Source: Polytrichum commune (Eukaryota; Streptophyta; Polytrichopsida; Polytrichales; Polytrichaceae). From it: DNA of 60,000 bases. Below are positions 25,015 to 40,319 of this stretch, one piece after another (position 1 is the first letter of the stretch; the number at the start of each line of letters is the position of its first letter). Under the pieces are notes generated by a model. It saw nothing but the letters and a program-made list of their open reading frames with translations, was not told the DNA's origin and did no database searches. The position numbers and the translations under genes were made by a program. The DNA is taken from positions 29,018,001-29,078,000 of the forward strand of contig OX485804.1 in the NCBI GenBank assembly GCA_950295325.1, read 5' to 3'.

Positions 25015-26440
25015 CATGGGGTCTTTAAAACTAATTCCAGTGTCAAATCAAATTACTTAAAAGAGTCACCAACGAGCTGCATACTATTCCAAGGCTTTTA
25101 TGTTGAATGGATGAAAGATACGCTCGTATTTGATTATCCTCTCTCTCCGAGCACATTAGTTCTGATGTTACATTCATACCTATAGGAGCGCAAGGTTTTA
25201 ACATCAATATCTAAGAGTTAAGGAAAGATCGTGGTCATGATTTCTTCCAAAGCTGGACCACCACTTACATATGTAATGAAAACCAAATTTTCTGGAACTC
25301 TTGCATACGAGTGTACTCCCACCCATTCATGTTGAAAACATGTTCCCTATAAGTCGATTCCTCTTGAATGTGCTTATGCTTGGCTCATTCGGGGTTTTTG
25401 AAGCTAATTTCAATGTCCGATTCACTAAAACATAGTGTCCCCCGGACTACATTGCAACATTTTGAAACGCTTTGGTTTGATGTATATATATGGGCAACAA
25501 ATTATCTCTCGCCACATTCGTGAAGGATTATGTCAATCATACTTCGATAAACTGTCAATGAGACTTTTTACATCAATTACAGTAATCACACTACCTTGCA
25601 TTTCTAGAGTATTTATATATTGAAGAATTGGATTTGAAAATGTGGTTTCATATTATTTTCTAACCCAAGATGTTTAACATTAAACATTGGTATTGTACTT
25701 CATGGTGTTTCTATTGAATTGAAAAAGAATGTGCATTGATCAAGACTTTCAACTATGGGAAGGAGGTGGGTACATCATAGTGGCATGACAAGTGTAACTT
25801 AGAGTTGTTTGATGATGTATATTGTGAGCCACACGATGATATTTTCCCATTCTATTCTCTATATTAAAGTACTTCTTGGTATTTGAATGCTCCACGCTCA
25901 TAAAAGTTTTTGGCTACTGACATCTCCACCTCTTCATTGTTCCACCAACACATGTCAATAGGCCCAAACACAATTTACCACAGTAGTTGCTACACTAAAT
26001 AGTCTTATTAGTGTGAAAATATTTAAAGTGTGCTACATTTTTTTGTAGTTAAGGTGGAATTAACATGGGTTTTCCCTTAAGTCTTATGAAGACGTAAAAC
26101 CAACATATTAAATATCAGGTTCAGAACAAAAGTAGCACAAAAAAAAAAAACACCCACATTGATTTTCTTGAAAAACAATTAGTGCGAGCCATGCTAATTT
26201 TCTACTAAGAATTTATCATGGGTTAAGAATTAATGTGGCCCAAAATAATATGATCTTTTATTGTAGAACACTCACCTATAAATAGGTGTGTGAGCACATG
26301 CCCATTTGTGCCACCTTGAGGTTAGCATACTATTTTACGTTGGTCATTGGGTATTATTACCCCCCAAGTAAATGTAACACTAACATTGTTTATTGTTGCG
26401 TTGTTACAATGTTGGACTAAAACAATGAACCAATATTGTA
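25015..26440. other. Gene-free spacer
   Basis: AT-rich, with frames of at most about 62 codons and no domain recognised. Contains an A run at about 26139-26150. No repeat structure that I could support. Confidence 0.45.
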
Positions 26441-26441
26441 G

Positions 26442-26705
26442 TATATCACTATATTCGTTAATTTGAGACTTTCTCTTGTCTCAAATTAACATATGGACCA
26501 CAACAACATGGTCTAATGTTTGGGTCGTCTTACCTAAACTATCTTGATATGAGTTCTTAATTGGGTTCTTGATATGAACACCCGCTTCAAAGTATTTGCA
26601 TCTTACAACATTCTCCAATATCTGTGTGATTTTATCCATGTTCTTATATTTGTAACTATCTCAAAATGCCGAAAAAAGTCCCAAATTAACGAATATAGTG
26701 ATGTA
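26442..26705. mobile_element. 264-bp inverted-repeat MITE with internal hairpin
   Basis: The left arm starts TATATCACTATATTCG and continues 'ttaatttgagactttctc'. The right arm read inward starts TACATCACTATATTCG and continues 'ttaatttgggactttttc'. About 34 bp match with three to four differences. Just inside the left arm, AATTTGAGAC and GTCTCAAATT form a 10-bp hairpin with an 8-base loop. No coding sequence. The outermost TA could be a Tc1/mariner-type duplication, but that is uncertain. Confidence 0.75.
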
Positions 26706-28724
26706 TGATATTGGAATAATGTTTCCATGTGTTGTTCAAATGATGTTCATTATTTTTATTAGAAGACATGTTTCTATCATATTCCTCAAGAATAAGGTTG
26801 TAAGCATTTCCAGTATGAACTTCAGGATTGAAAGGTTGGAGTTCAAATCCTTTCATTGCACATGCGCTTATGTACTACTAAAACGCCCTCTTCACACAAC
26901 AATTTCAAAAAATTATACTTTCAATCCTTCATGCAAAATCTAAAATTTAGTCCCTTGGTTGGTGCTCATAATATCTAAATCATCTAAACACTAAATATTG
27001 ATTGTGGTGATTACCAAGCCTACCCATTGAAGGTCACCATTGAGCTCCTTTCTCCAAGGGTAACATGGTGTTTTCATGTGTTGTTGTGACAATGTATTTA
27101 CCAACGTTGGACTAGTATTGTTCTTTTAATACCATTTGTGTTACATATGCCCCTAATTGGCGTGTGTTGAAAGTGACATATTCATCTTACTCTAGAATAA
27201 ATATACACTTGTGATAACATAGTATTTTATGGGGCCTATTTACCTACTAGAATGGATGACAAGACATCCTAATATAAAACAATGATAAATGTTTATGATT
27301 ATTAACACCCTATGAATATTTCCAAATTATTGAATGATTGATTTAATGGTATGTAAATAAAATTATGCAATTCCCCAAAAGCCTGTAAAGTGTATGATAA
27401 ACTATAAGCCCCATTCATTGGGTCTATGCAATGCAAGGTAAGGCCGGAATGAGTCTAAAGCAGCAAAGGGACTTCCTTGAGCATGGGTGTTAGTTGTCTC
27501 AAAAGCCAATTTTCTCAATGTTGCTTCTTGACCAATGTTGTGCGTATGTGTTTCAAATGGCACCTCCTTGCTCGTAGACGTAAATAGTAAGAATGTTTGT
27601 TGCACTCAGCGTGTCACACAATGAAAGTTCAAACATCCACACCCCTTCAATGTTTATCTTGAATGATAGTTTCATCTTTGTATGGGTTATGTCAATAGTC
27701 TTATTCTAGAGCACTTATTTTTTGCAACAACCTTGATCAATACAAGATGCAACAAATATATGGGTAGATGGGTGTTCTTGAATAAATACACAATGTCACA
27801 TAGTAAAACATATGTCGTGTTTGTACAAAATGGTTTGCATACATTGCTCATCATAACACTCCTAGGACTAAGTACTACAACACCCGATCTTGCAATCGCG
27901 ACTCCCTATCAAAAGGACATTTGCTTCATCATCCTCATAACACAAAACAAGGTCTATCCTTGGCACAAATGATTTTGGCGTGATCTCCTTGTACTTAATC
28001 TCACCCAAAGTTGTGTCTACTAAAAATAGAGTCAAAGGTCTTCTAGTCGGGCGGAAGGGTGGAGCATATATAGCCCCACTTCTTTTGTGTCAACAAGAGC
28101 TTGAACTTCATGTCCCTCAGGTTGGCCTTTTGTGTATCCAAAGCGCCATGGCTTGCTGTACAATGTTCCTCTATGTCATGTGTTGCATATAAAATATGTT
28201 AGTGTTACAGTCTATTCATCGCCCCATAGCTATGATAGTGTTACCTTCAGCGTTCCACCAAATTCTCATAGATATTCCATATTCTTACAGTTGTGTTCAC
28301 ATAACACTAAAATGAATACATGTGGGAAACAACGGATTGTGCATTAACACTTCCTATGTTGTTGTGGTCTTGCATTACTTAAACTCGAACCTCCAATGCC
28401 CTTCCTATGAGTTCACGCGGACGTTATGATGAGCTTTCTCCATGTATGTCGCCATTGAAGGGTTCCCTAGATTCTTGCCGTGCAATAAGGTCCAAACTTG
28501 CTAGATTTTAGGTATGGAGGTTCATGCATCCAATGTGCGCCATGGTTTTCTCATCGTAGTGTATCCCGGGCTTACTACCAAAGTGAAAAGACTTGTCTCC
28601 TTTGAAAACAAACAAGCTCCAGTGCACCCTTTGTGGTGAATGTGTTCACGATCCGTTTTAGAGTCTGAGCGATTAAACTCCGTGCAACAATGTCAACAAG
28701 AAAAAATGGTTTGGGTCACAACAG
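26706..28724. other. Gene-free spacer
   Basis: Frames up to 96 codons (27682-27972) occur but lack any recognised motif, and none extends by plausible splicing. Slightly higher complexity around 27980-28700 could be eroded transposon coding sequence. I could not identify a conserved reverse transcriptase, integrase or transposase motif on either strand. Confidence 0.4.
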
Positions 28725-28909
28725 TTGGGGTATCTATAATGAGGATTTCATAAACTTTGATACATGTAAGGTATGGATGTTTGATGATTTTTCTAGTTGT
28801 TGATATTACTCAATGATTATTTTCATGCATGAACCTCTATGCCTAGATAAGCTCATCCTAATATCGATGTCGTTCATCACAACATCAATCCCACTAAAAA
28901 CTCAGATAT

Positions 28910-28946
<37 letters not shown>

Positions 28947-29105
28947 AACTTCTCACCTTGACATACCCACCAGATGTCAGAACTTGGCCGATATCACAAT
29001 TCTAATACCCATTAGTAGAAATGTGTGATACCCTTGTGGATGTCGATTATCCATGCTCATGCAAGCACCTATATATACCAGTCCAACATCGGTACGTACT
29101 CACGA
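28725..29105 (+). repeat. Dispersed repeat D, LTR-like, copy 2
   Basis: Counterpart of 4725-5085. Shared blocks are 'gtatctataatgagga', 'tatcacaattctaataccc', 'cacctatatata' and 'caacatcggtacgtactc'. It is interrupted by a CAA trinucleotide run at 28911-28946 that is absent from the other copy. Confidence 0.45.
28911..28946. repeat. (CAA)n microsatellite
   Basis: Twelve consecutive CAA units inside repeat D copy 2. Confidence 0.95.
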
Positions 29106-29154
29106 CCGAACCCATGGTAAAAAACGATCGCCAACAACAAGGAGGTTTTGGGGA

Positions 29155-29167
29155 GGGGGGGGGGGGG
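29155..29167. repeat. Poly-G tract
   Basis: Thirteen consecutive G in a G-rich setting. No inverted partner was found within 1 kb. Confidence 0.9.
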
Positions 29168-29781
29168 CATGTTGGTTTATTACCGTCCGAGGCGGTAAAA
29201 TGAACTTTTTCAAAGAAAAGGTTGACTTTGAAGGGCTCGGTTGAAATAGTAAAGACGCACTAGGGCATCACCCATGATGTGATGTTGCTTCACAACCACC
29301 ACCACCACCATACGGCAATCATCCGTAGTGCAAAGCAAAGATACTCCACACGCGTGGGATGCAAACCTCCTCATGATCATGTGGGCCTTCCCTCGCCTTC
29401 CCTCGCCTCCCTCGAATCATAAATAATCATGTAACATGGCTTGATCGGCTCCAAGCGCACACCCCCACTAGTACGAGCCCTTGAATGTACGTTGCTTGTG
29501 GTTGGCATGAAGTGCCAAAGTCCATCCCCGGCCCTTGCCTTTGGTACCAATAAGTTAGGAAATTTATCATGCAGGACACCTAACTTAATCGGAGGCTTGA
29601 ACGTCAAATCCATGAACCGGGGAGGCTCAACTGCTAGTCGCAGTTAGATGGACTCGATGAATCACCTTCATCGGGGTTCGGTGGTCAAGAAGCCGTTGAA
29701 ATATGACCTTAAACTACCGGGTGATAGTGGAAAGGTATCCGTTTCTGAATGGAGTTGGATGGCGGTTTGATTTCTGTTGTG

Positions 29782-30126
29782 CTCGGGGGGGGGGGGGGCA
29801 GTGTGTTAAAAAGTTAAGGATATAGGTGCGAACAACCACTATTTTATAGGGGGGTATTACTTTCAATTCTCTTCTTTTTTCCACATGCTATCATTATGTA
29901 AATTTCTACTTTGGGTTAATAGAAAAATGGCTTGCATTACTTATAATTCCAAATTACCTATTATTCCATACCCTATAGTACTTTAAAGATGTCCAGTGCC
30001 ATTTTTGATACCCTATATTACTCTTAAGTCCATTTATAATTTTTAGCCCCCATGTTTTTAAAATACCCTATCATTTGTTCGCACGTATATTGCTACTCCA
30101 ACCAATGACTACCCCCCCCCCCCGAG
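29782..30126. mobile_element. Element with G-homopolymer inverted termini, 345 bp
   Basis: The left end is CTC followed by 14 G (29785-29798) and then CAGT. The right end read inward is CTC followed by 12 G (30112-30123) and then TAGT. Further in, both arms share 'gtgcgaacaa'. Immediate flanks are ctgttgtg (29774-29781) and ttgttgtg (30127-30134), matching at 7 of 8 positions. An 8-bp target duplication would fit the hAT superfamily. The inside is AT-rich and non-coding. The homopolymer inside the TIR is unusual and may have lengthened by slippage. Confidence 0.7.
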
Positions 30127-30167
30127 TTGTTGTGAAACCTTCTCTCTCCTTGACAGGAAGGGAAAAA

Positions 30168-30825
30168 ACTAGGTAGGTAGGTAGGTAGGAAGCCAAGAGC
30201 CAGCCCACCCACCGCAGCTGGGCAGTAAACCCCCATCTTGTGTCAAGAGAATTCTTGAGTAGAGTAGGGCCACCGGGCTCAAATTGACGTTGGATTGCTT
30301 GACACTGGTTATTAATTTTTTTTAATTTGTTTATGGACTGGTTGAGTTTGAGAAACGATTGGTCGAAATTGAAGACTGCTGGATCGTTATCAATCATGTT
30401 AGAAGAATTTATGGAATATACCACACAACATTAAAGAAAAATTGAAGATTGCAACATATAACATGTTGGATTTGGAATCACTAGGCTCTTGATTGATCAT
30501 GCCTAAAACCCTCCCTGAACACTGCGTCAGAGAGAGAGAGCGAGAGAGAGAGAGAAAAAGCCCCACCCTCCACCAAGAAAATTCTCAAGCAGGGTAGGAC
30601 CAACGGACTCAAATCCACATCAAATTGTCCGACATTGGTTATTTATTTATTTATGGACTGGTTCAATTTGAGAAACAACCAGTTGAAGTTCAAGAACGTT
30701 ATCGATCGTATTCAAAGAATATATGAAATATACCCCACATTACTTAAGAAAAAGTGGAAGCAACATGTACCTGGTTGGACCTGGAATCACTAAGATTGAG
30801 AGAGAGAGAGAGAGAGAGAGAGTCC
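30168..30825 (+). repeat. Repeat family E, two tandem copies with AG runs
   Basis: Copy E1 (30168-30524) and copy E2 (30557-30790) share 'caagagaattctt.ag.agggtaggacca', 'atttatggactggtt', 'tttgagaaac' and a 'catgt....ttgga.ttggaatcacta' block. Each copy ends in an AG microsatellite (30529-30555 and 30795-30825). A (TAGG)n run opens E1 at about 30170-30189. Related copies lie at 32140-32262 plus 32600-32830, and twice at 59424-59825. Confidence 0.7.
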
Positions 30826-32139
30826 TTGGGCATGTGCGGCCACTGACATCAATCACGCAATTAGTAGTTGGGTAGTCTTGGCTTGGAAGCATCTACTTAT
30901 GACATTCACGGCTTTTCAAGGAACGTCGACCCACCATCTTATCACTTTAAAGGTTTTAGTTGAAACAATTTAGCGAGGCTTGCGATGATTTAGTGTCGTA
31001 GTTAGTGGGTACTACCTTAACTCACACACACTAGTATAACCACATGAGTCTAACGTACCTATGTGGCCCTATTGTGGCGCTTGCAAACTTCACACACAAT
31101 CTTGGCCGTTGGATCGAATGGCAAGAATCGGAGTTGAGATTCCATCGTTGTAAGAGGTGAAACCAATTTTTGTTTTCCTTCTCTTTAATCGATCACATGA
31201 GCTCTCCCAATCACATCTATTATTGAATGTAGAATGGTTTTACTTTCTAAAGATGTGCATGATACATGCTTATGATGAATGGTCCCTAAAATGGACACTT
31301 GTAACCTTATGATGGATGGTCCTTAGATGGTTCAATAAGTAAATCTTAGACATGTTAGGGCTCAATAGCCCTCCTTTTTAAGAAAATTTAAAAAATTGAG
31401 TATGTCAATGGAGAAGAATGTGTGTTGAATTTTTTGAAGTCCTACTCATAGACTTGAAAATGTACCTACATTAAGGTTATGTATTCAAGGATAAAACGTA
31501 CAATGTCGTGTTATAAAAGTGTAAGGGCCACTCACCACTTTCAAAGTGCTTGAAGCACCATACTTCTCTCCCCTTTTATGGAGAGCTGCTTCCTTGGAGG
31601 GTGAGAGGTTTGTGCTTGGGGGTCTTGCATTGAGTTGAGGAGCTTTTTGCACATGGAATAATTCCGCATGTGTTGCAAAGAAAAAAAGGGACCCCACCCA
31701 TCACGGTCTTTTGCTTTTAAACCCTCTCCTTTCATAGAAAAAGAATTGAATTGTTGGGTTGATGAATTTGGGTGTGACATAGTACCAATATCATAAGTTT
31801 GGAGGTTTGTGTTTGGAATTTGGTGTGTTCACACGAAGATATTCGTACACAAAAAGAAGAGAAGTCTTACACACAACCTTTGTGTATTGAAATGGTGAGA
31901 TGCCCCCGAGTATGCAACTTTTGTATTATATGGCCCTGATTATAATGACTTATAATACATTTTAATCCAATCTTGAGTGATATAATTTGTTTTAAGGCAG
32001 GAAATTCTTATAGCCCTTTTAACAAGGAATCCATAAATATAATATTACATATAGGAAATTGAATATTCCTTGAAGCATATAATTGCATTGAAAACCTAAT
32101 TATATGAGTTTCTTAATACAAGTACCATAGACCAAAATA
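30826..32139. other. Gene-free spacer
   Basis: Short frames up to about 80 codons on the minus strand (31485-31780) with no recognised motif. I see no repeat partner in this window. Confidence 0.4.
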
Positions 32140-32830
32140 GGGTAGGAAGCCAAGAGCCCACCCACCACAAGGTAGACAATAAACCCCATCCTGCACCAAG
32201 AGGATTCTTGAGCCTGGTAGGGCCAACGGGCTCATATTCACGTGGGATTGCTTGATGTTGGTTTTTTTATTTATTCATCTGTCCACATGCTACTTGTAGA
32301 AAGAAAAAAGAAGCAGGTGAAAACCTCATCATAGAGACTCAAAATGGTAAAAATTGAAATGAAAAAAACAAAAAGAAAACGATACTAGTTCAACATTGGC
32401 TTGGAAGCATAGGTTTCTTCTGCAGAGTATAATAAATACATAATACATTTCTTCCTCACAGTGTGAGTGTTACACATAGATTTGTGACATTAGTATGTCG
32501 ACCATGTAAGGTCAAAATATGTGGCAAGTGAGTAGATGCACCGTCTCAAACAAGAAAATAATACTTCATTGCTTGCAATAGGGTCTCAATGCATCAATGC
32601 ATGGGGAGAAGCGACCGGTAGTTGAAGATGAACCGGTCGAGTTTGAGAAATAACCGGTGGAAGTTCAAGGCTTGAGGATAGTTACCAATCGTTTTTAGGA
32701 ATCCTTTGGAATATGCCTCAACTCAATAAAGAGAACCCAAAGATCATGACATGTAAACCGGTGGACTTGGGAAACACTCGGATGGATCTCGACCAATGAG
32801 GCCCACAAATCTTCCCGGAGAGTGCATTGC
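32140..32830 (+). repeat. Repeat family E, split copy
   Basis: The first part (32140-32262, 'ggtaggaagccaagagccc' to 'gggattgcttgatgttgg') and the second part (32600-32830, 'gatgaaccggtcgagtttg' onward) are contiguous in copy E1 at 30168. The intervening ~335 bp are extra here, consistent with an insertion. Several ACCGGT sites occur in the second part. Confidence 0.6.
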
Positions 32831-32959
32831 ATCGCATCCGACCTTGGTTCCTTGAATCACTAATTCATAGGGCCTTGCAACTCGAACTTGATGCCATGAT
32901 ACATTCAAGTGAGGTAGATGTGCCTAATTCGGCTACTTATCGTAACCAAACACCTATAT

Positions 32960-33245
32960 TGAATCGTATGTGGTTTGGTTTGGTTTCTAAGAATGGATAC
33001 CAGAAAGACATGTGTCTAAAGAGATTGGATTGCGTGTACAAAATGTGATGAAAATTCTAGGTTCAATAACCAACATAATTAGGGGGACTTATTCAACCAT
33101 TCGATAAGCACTTTGATAGAGAATAAGATATTCATATGAGCTCCGAATATTATGAGGAATGAGGCTATGGCCTCAATCTGGATTTACCAACCATCTCGTA
33201 CTAATCGTTTGTTTCATATCCTAGGAGAAGTGCACTCTTCAGAAG
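32960..33245 (+). repeat. Dispersed repeat family A, copy 4
   Basis: Contains 'agaaagacatgtgtctaa', 'ggttcaataaccaacataat', 'gaataagatattcatatgag' and the end block 'ctcgtactaatcg...tcctaggagaagtg'. That end block is the unoccupied counterpart of the MITE insertion at 49576. Confidence 0.75.
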
Positions 33246-34617
33246 AAGAAAAAGAAAAAGAAACTATTGAAGATCCTTCTACCTTATCATGCTTGCACAT
33301 AAGTAAGCATGATCACTAAAATCCTCAACAATCACAAGTTGCCAACTATAAAAACATAGTAGATCCATATCAATTCTCAAATATATTCACCACTTCACAT
33401 GTCAATCCTAAACCCTCCTATTAATCCACCTCCAACTTACTTGACACCTACTAAATAAAAAGAATGTTGGGTGGGGGACCTAACATAACATCACTTAGTA
33501 GCTAGACCATGACAATATTATTCAACCTCTTGACTGAGTTTGGTGGGCCTTGGTATCTGCCTAGGTTATTCGTGGGCAACCCAAGTGTGATTCCATGTAG
33601 CTACAGTCTTAGGTTGAAATATTAGAGAGGCCCCTTGTTCTTGGAACCTGGCTCGTGTGTGTTTTGGAGCTTGCGACACTTTGGAGTCGCGTCCTGTGGC
33701 CCTATCGACGGTCAGGCAGGGTTTGTGTCAGGAGATTGCAGAGACGGGAAGACCAACTGGCTCACTTGGCCAAGATGATATATGCATGTCCCAACCCTAA
33801 TTCTAATCATATGCTAGTATTTTGGTTAATGGCAAATGGCTCTAGTTTATATTTGGCTCGGAAACGGGTCTTAAAAGCTGAATAATATTATCGCAATGGT
33901 CTCTTTCCAAAGAAAGAGCATGCAATCCAAAAAACTTTGAAGTAAGAACTTCGTATTGAAACTTCATATTACACAACTTTAGTGCTCCACATCAACGAGG
34001 AATCCCAAAATTAAGGAACGCTCGTTCTTAATGGTCAAGCCAAGGAGATGAGAAACGTTAAGAAGTTACTTAAATCTGACTCAAAATTTTATACCCAACA
34101 ATTTAGTTTGATTTGATAACAATGTCATGAGAAGTACATGAGAGCTTTTGACTTGCCGTGGAGGATCTCCGACTCTAGGCATAAACTTCCTTCAAAACAC
34201 CTAAGTTATTTCAAACGGTTTGGGATTGAAGCCAATGTCAACCTTCAAATATCACCCGTTTTCAAGCCTCAACAAACCCCACAACTTCCACCGAATGGGT
34301 ATGCAAAATAGTTTTACCTAATTATAAAGGGACTACAACAGTTTTACAGGGAATGACAAATAATGTTAGCTTTCCATTTAGTGTTGGAGGCACTACACAA
34401 GCAGTTCACGATTAGTATTGAACAAGACAAATAGAATTGGTGATGCTGAATTCAATGTTTTTAATGTGCTAAGACTATTATTTAGTAGTGTAGTGGAGAA
34501 TGGACCACTTAAATAGGTAGTAGAGTAGAGTTTATAAAGTAGTCATGTGCACAAATTGATCTATAATTTTATTGAGGTTGGCAGAGGCAAGCTAGTAAGG
34601 CTAGTTTTACCTTTGTA
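33246..34617. other. Gene-free spacer with repeat fragments
   Basis: Contains a block at 33890-34050 shared with 3420-3560, and a partial MITE family C copy at about 34355-34510 ('gaatgacaaataatgttag', 'gattagtattgaacaagac'). The 76-codon frame at 33655-33885 has no recognised domain. Confidence 0.45.
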
Positions 34618-35625
34618 CTTTTACATACATGCTTTTACATATAATATAGTTGATATATCCAAGTTACAATGCAACATGCCACAATGCTAGTGGAACATAA
34701 CATGTTTCACGATGGTTATGAACCGCTGCTACATGTCGGGGGATGCCAAACTATAGAAGTAAATCAATTAGTTGATGACACTGCCGTGGAAAGAAATTAG
34801 AATATTAATGAGGGGGGGGGGGACTAAAGCAAGTTGAGGTTGATTTTACCTAAAGGTCTTGAAGCCTTCAAGTGACACTTGCTTTTTCAAGAGGGTTAAT
34901 TAGCTTGGACTTTTTTCAAAAAAAAAACTCCATAGAGTAGCAAATCTATATAGAGTCTACAAAATCCCTTAAAATAAATTCATATGCAACCTACAGAAAT
35001 TCTCCAAGTCATCTCAAGGAAAGGGCCATTTACAGTCAACTAGGGGGGGGGGGTCTATTGATGTCAACTTGCTAAGTGAGAATCACCACAAAATCAACCT
35101 TAATATTGCAAGTGAGGACCTTCTACTAAACAAAGGTGTTCTCTCCCTTTTGCAAACCACTTTCTTACACCGCCTTGTCGAGCGGATAGATCCTCGATTC
35201 GTCATTATGATTGGCCAAAGTTGGTGCTCTTCTAAAAGCACTCTTGCGACCTTCTTACACCGCTGTCACAAGTGGCTAGTTGTTTATACTTAAATTTGCA
35301 TATGAGTAATCGTTTTTTACAATAACTTATTCAATAGCACCGCTGCACTCAAGTGTTGACGGCTTGAGGATTAATAATAGGTTGTCACCAAAAGGAAGGT
35401 GTCACTTTAAGGCCGTGGTGCCTTACATACTTTTACATAGAATCTAAGTTAGTTGATATATCCATGCATGGTGCAATGCAATATGGCAACAATGCTAGTA
35501 GAACATAACATGCTCTCTCGGTGGTTGTGAAGCACTGCATGTTTGAGGATGCCAAATTAAAGTATGTGAGTGACTTAATTAATAAACTTAATTTAGTTAA
35601 TGACGCTGCCCTAGAAAATATGAGG
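34618..35625 (+). mobile_element. Direct-repeat-flanked element (TRIM-like candidate)
   Basis: About 200 bp at 34618-34815 is repeated directly at 35430-35625. Shared blocks are 'gttgatatatccaagttac/catgcatgg', 'aatgctagtggaacataac' and 'gaggatgccaaa'. Between them are ~615 bp containing two G tracts (34812-34822, 35043-35053). The inside (34900-35425) recurs inverted at 47262-47800. Terminal direct repeats around a short non-coding core resemble a miniature LTR element, but no primer-binding site is evident. A tandem duplication with a nested insertion is an equal alternative. Confidence 0.5.
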
Positions 35626-35718
35626 GAGGGGCGATGGTGCTTCGGAAAGCGCTGCAGTTAAGTTAACTGGAGTTTACTAAATTAACTACGGTCACTTAGA
35701 AACCGGGACGGAGAACGG

Positions 35719-35740
35719 TGACGTGCCAGGTGGCCACGTA
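35719..35740 (+). promoter_or_regulatory. Two ACGT-core motifs upstream of UGE
   Basis: TGACGTGCC at 35719-35727 and CCACGTA at 35734-35740, seven bases apart. ACGT cores of this type are bound by plant bZIP factors. They lie about 830 bp upstream of the UGE start codon, at the edge of a more GC-rich block that probably marks the promoter. No start site can be placed. Confidence 0.3.
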
Positions 35741-36119
35741 GGCGAAGTTTGGGGCCCACCACGACCCGCTCTCTCTTCTCTTCCTTTCCTTCGCGTGTTT
35801 CTTTCTTGTTTGGTTGGAGTCTTGTGAAGAGGAGAAGCCGCGAGATAAGTTTTTTAAAGTTTTAAGTGAAGTTCGCGGCATAAGAACTCCACAGGAAAGT
35901 TTGTGCTTACTTGAACACACGACGAACATCTCACTGCACAATCTAAACACGTCATAGTCCACAACACCAACTGCAGAAGACCAACAAGGTAGCCCAGAAC
36001 AGGTGAGGTTGTGGTTATTGTAGTAGAAAGAGGAGAAGACGACGATTGCCCACCGGATTTGGGTGAGGGAGAGAGGGAAGAGTTTGGAAGCACCGTGGTT
36101 TTAATTTGTTTTGAGTTTT

Positions 36120-36131
36120 GAAGCAAACGGA

Positions 36132-36170
<39 letters not shown>

Positions 36171-36566
36171 GCGAGTTGCTGCAGGATTTTTGGACGGAGT
36201 TTGTGAATTGGTTGGTGCTCGTGGTAATCCTGGTTGGGGGAGATTGGTTGCTCGGGAAGGTTTTTATCGCAGAGAGACACAGAGGAGGAAGGAAAACACA
36301 AGAAGAAAATAGCCTAGTGATTTTAGAGAGGGAGAGAGTGAGAGAGAATTTTGTGAATTGCTTCTCGGGTCGATCCTGTTTGTGGAAAATTGTTCGTGGA
36401 AAACCGGGGAGATTGGCTGGGTGGCGGATAGAGAGAAAGAGAAAGAGAAAGAGGAACAACAACAACAACAACAACAACAACCCCCCCCCAAAAAAGAGGA
36501 TAGGCCCGAACTGCTAAATTAGCGAGGGAGAGGGAGAGAGGATTTTGTGGGAGAATTACAGTTGGG
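36120..36566 (+). promoter_or_regulatory. Purine-rich UGE leader with AG, CAA and C runs
   Basis: An AG run at 36137-36168, GAGAAAGA repeats at about 36432-36452, an AAC trinucleotide run at 36455-36480 and nine C at 36481-36489 precede the UGE ATG. AG- and CAA-rich leaders are common in plant 5' UTRs. The region is probably transcribed leader plus core promoter, but the start site is unknown. Frames on both strands here are low-complexity artefacts. Confidence 0.5.

Positions 36567-40319
<3,753 letters not shown>

Noticed and set aside
27682-28700. Possible decayed retrotransposon coding region
   Set aside because: I could not find a catalytic motif of reverse transcriptase, RNase H, integrase or transposase in any frame.
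35854-36480. 208-codon minus-strand frame rich in Leu and Ser
   Set aside because: A translation of AG, GAGAAAGA and AAC runs in the UGE leader; low complexity and opposite to the gene.
36176-36517. 113-codon plus-strand frame upstream of UGE
   Set aside because: Opens at TTG, not ATG, and consists of repeat-encoded residues, so it is neither a gene nor a credible upstream ORF.
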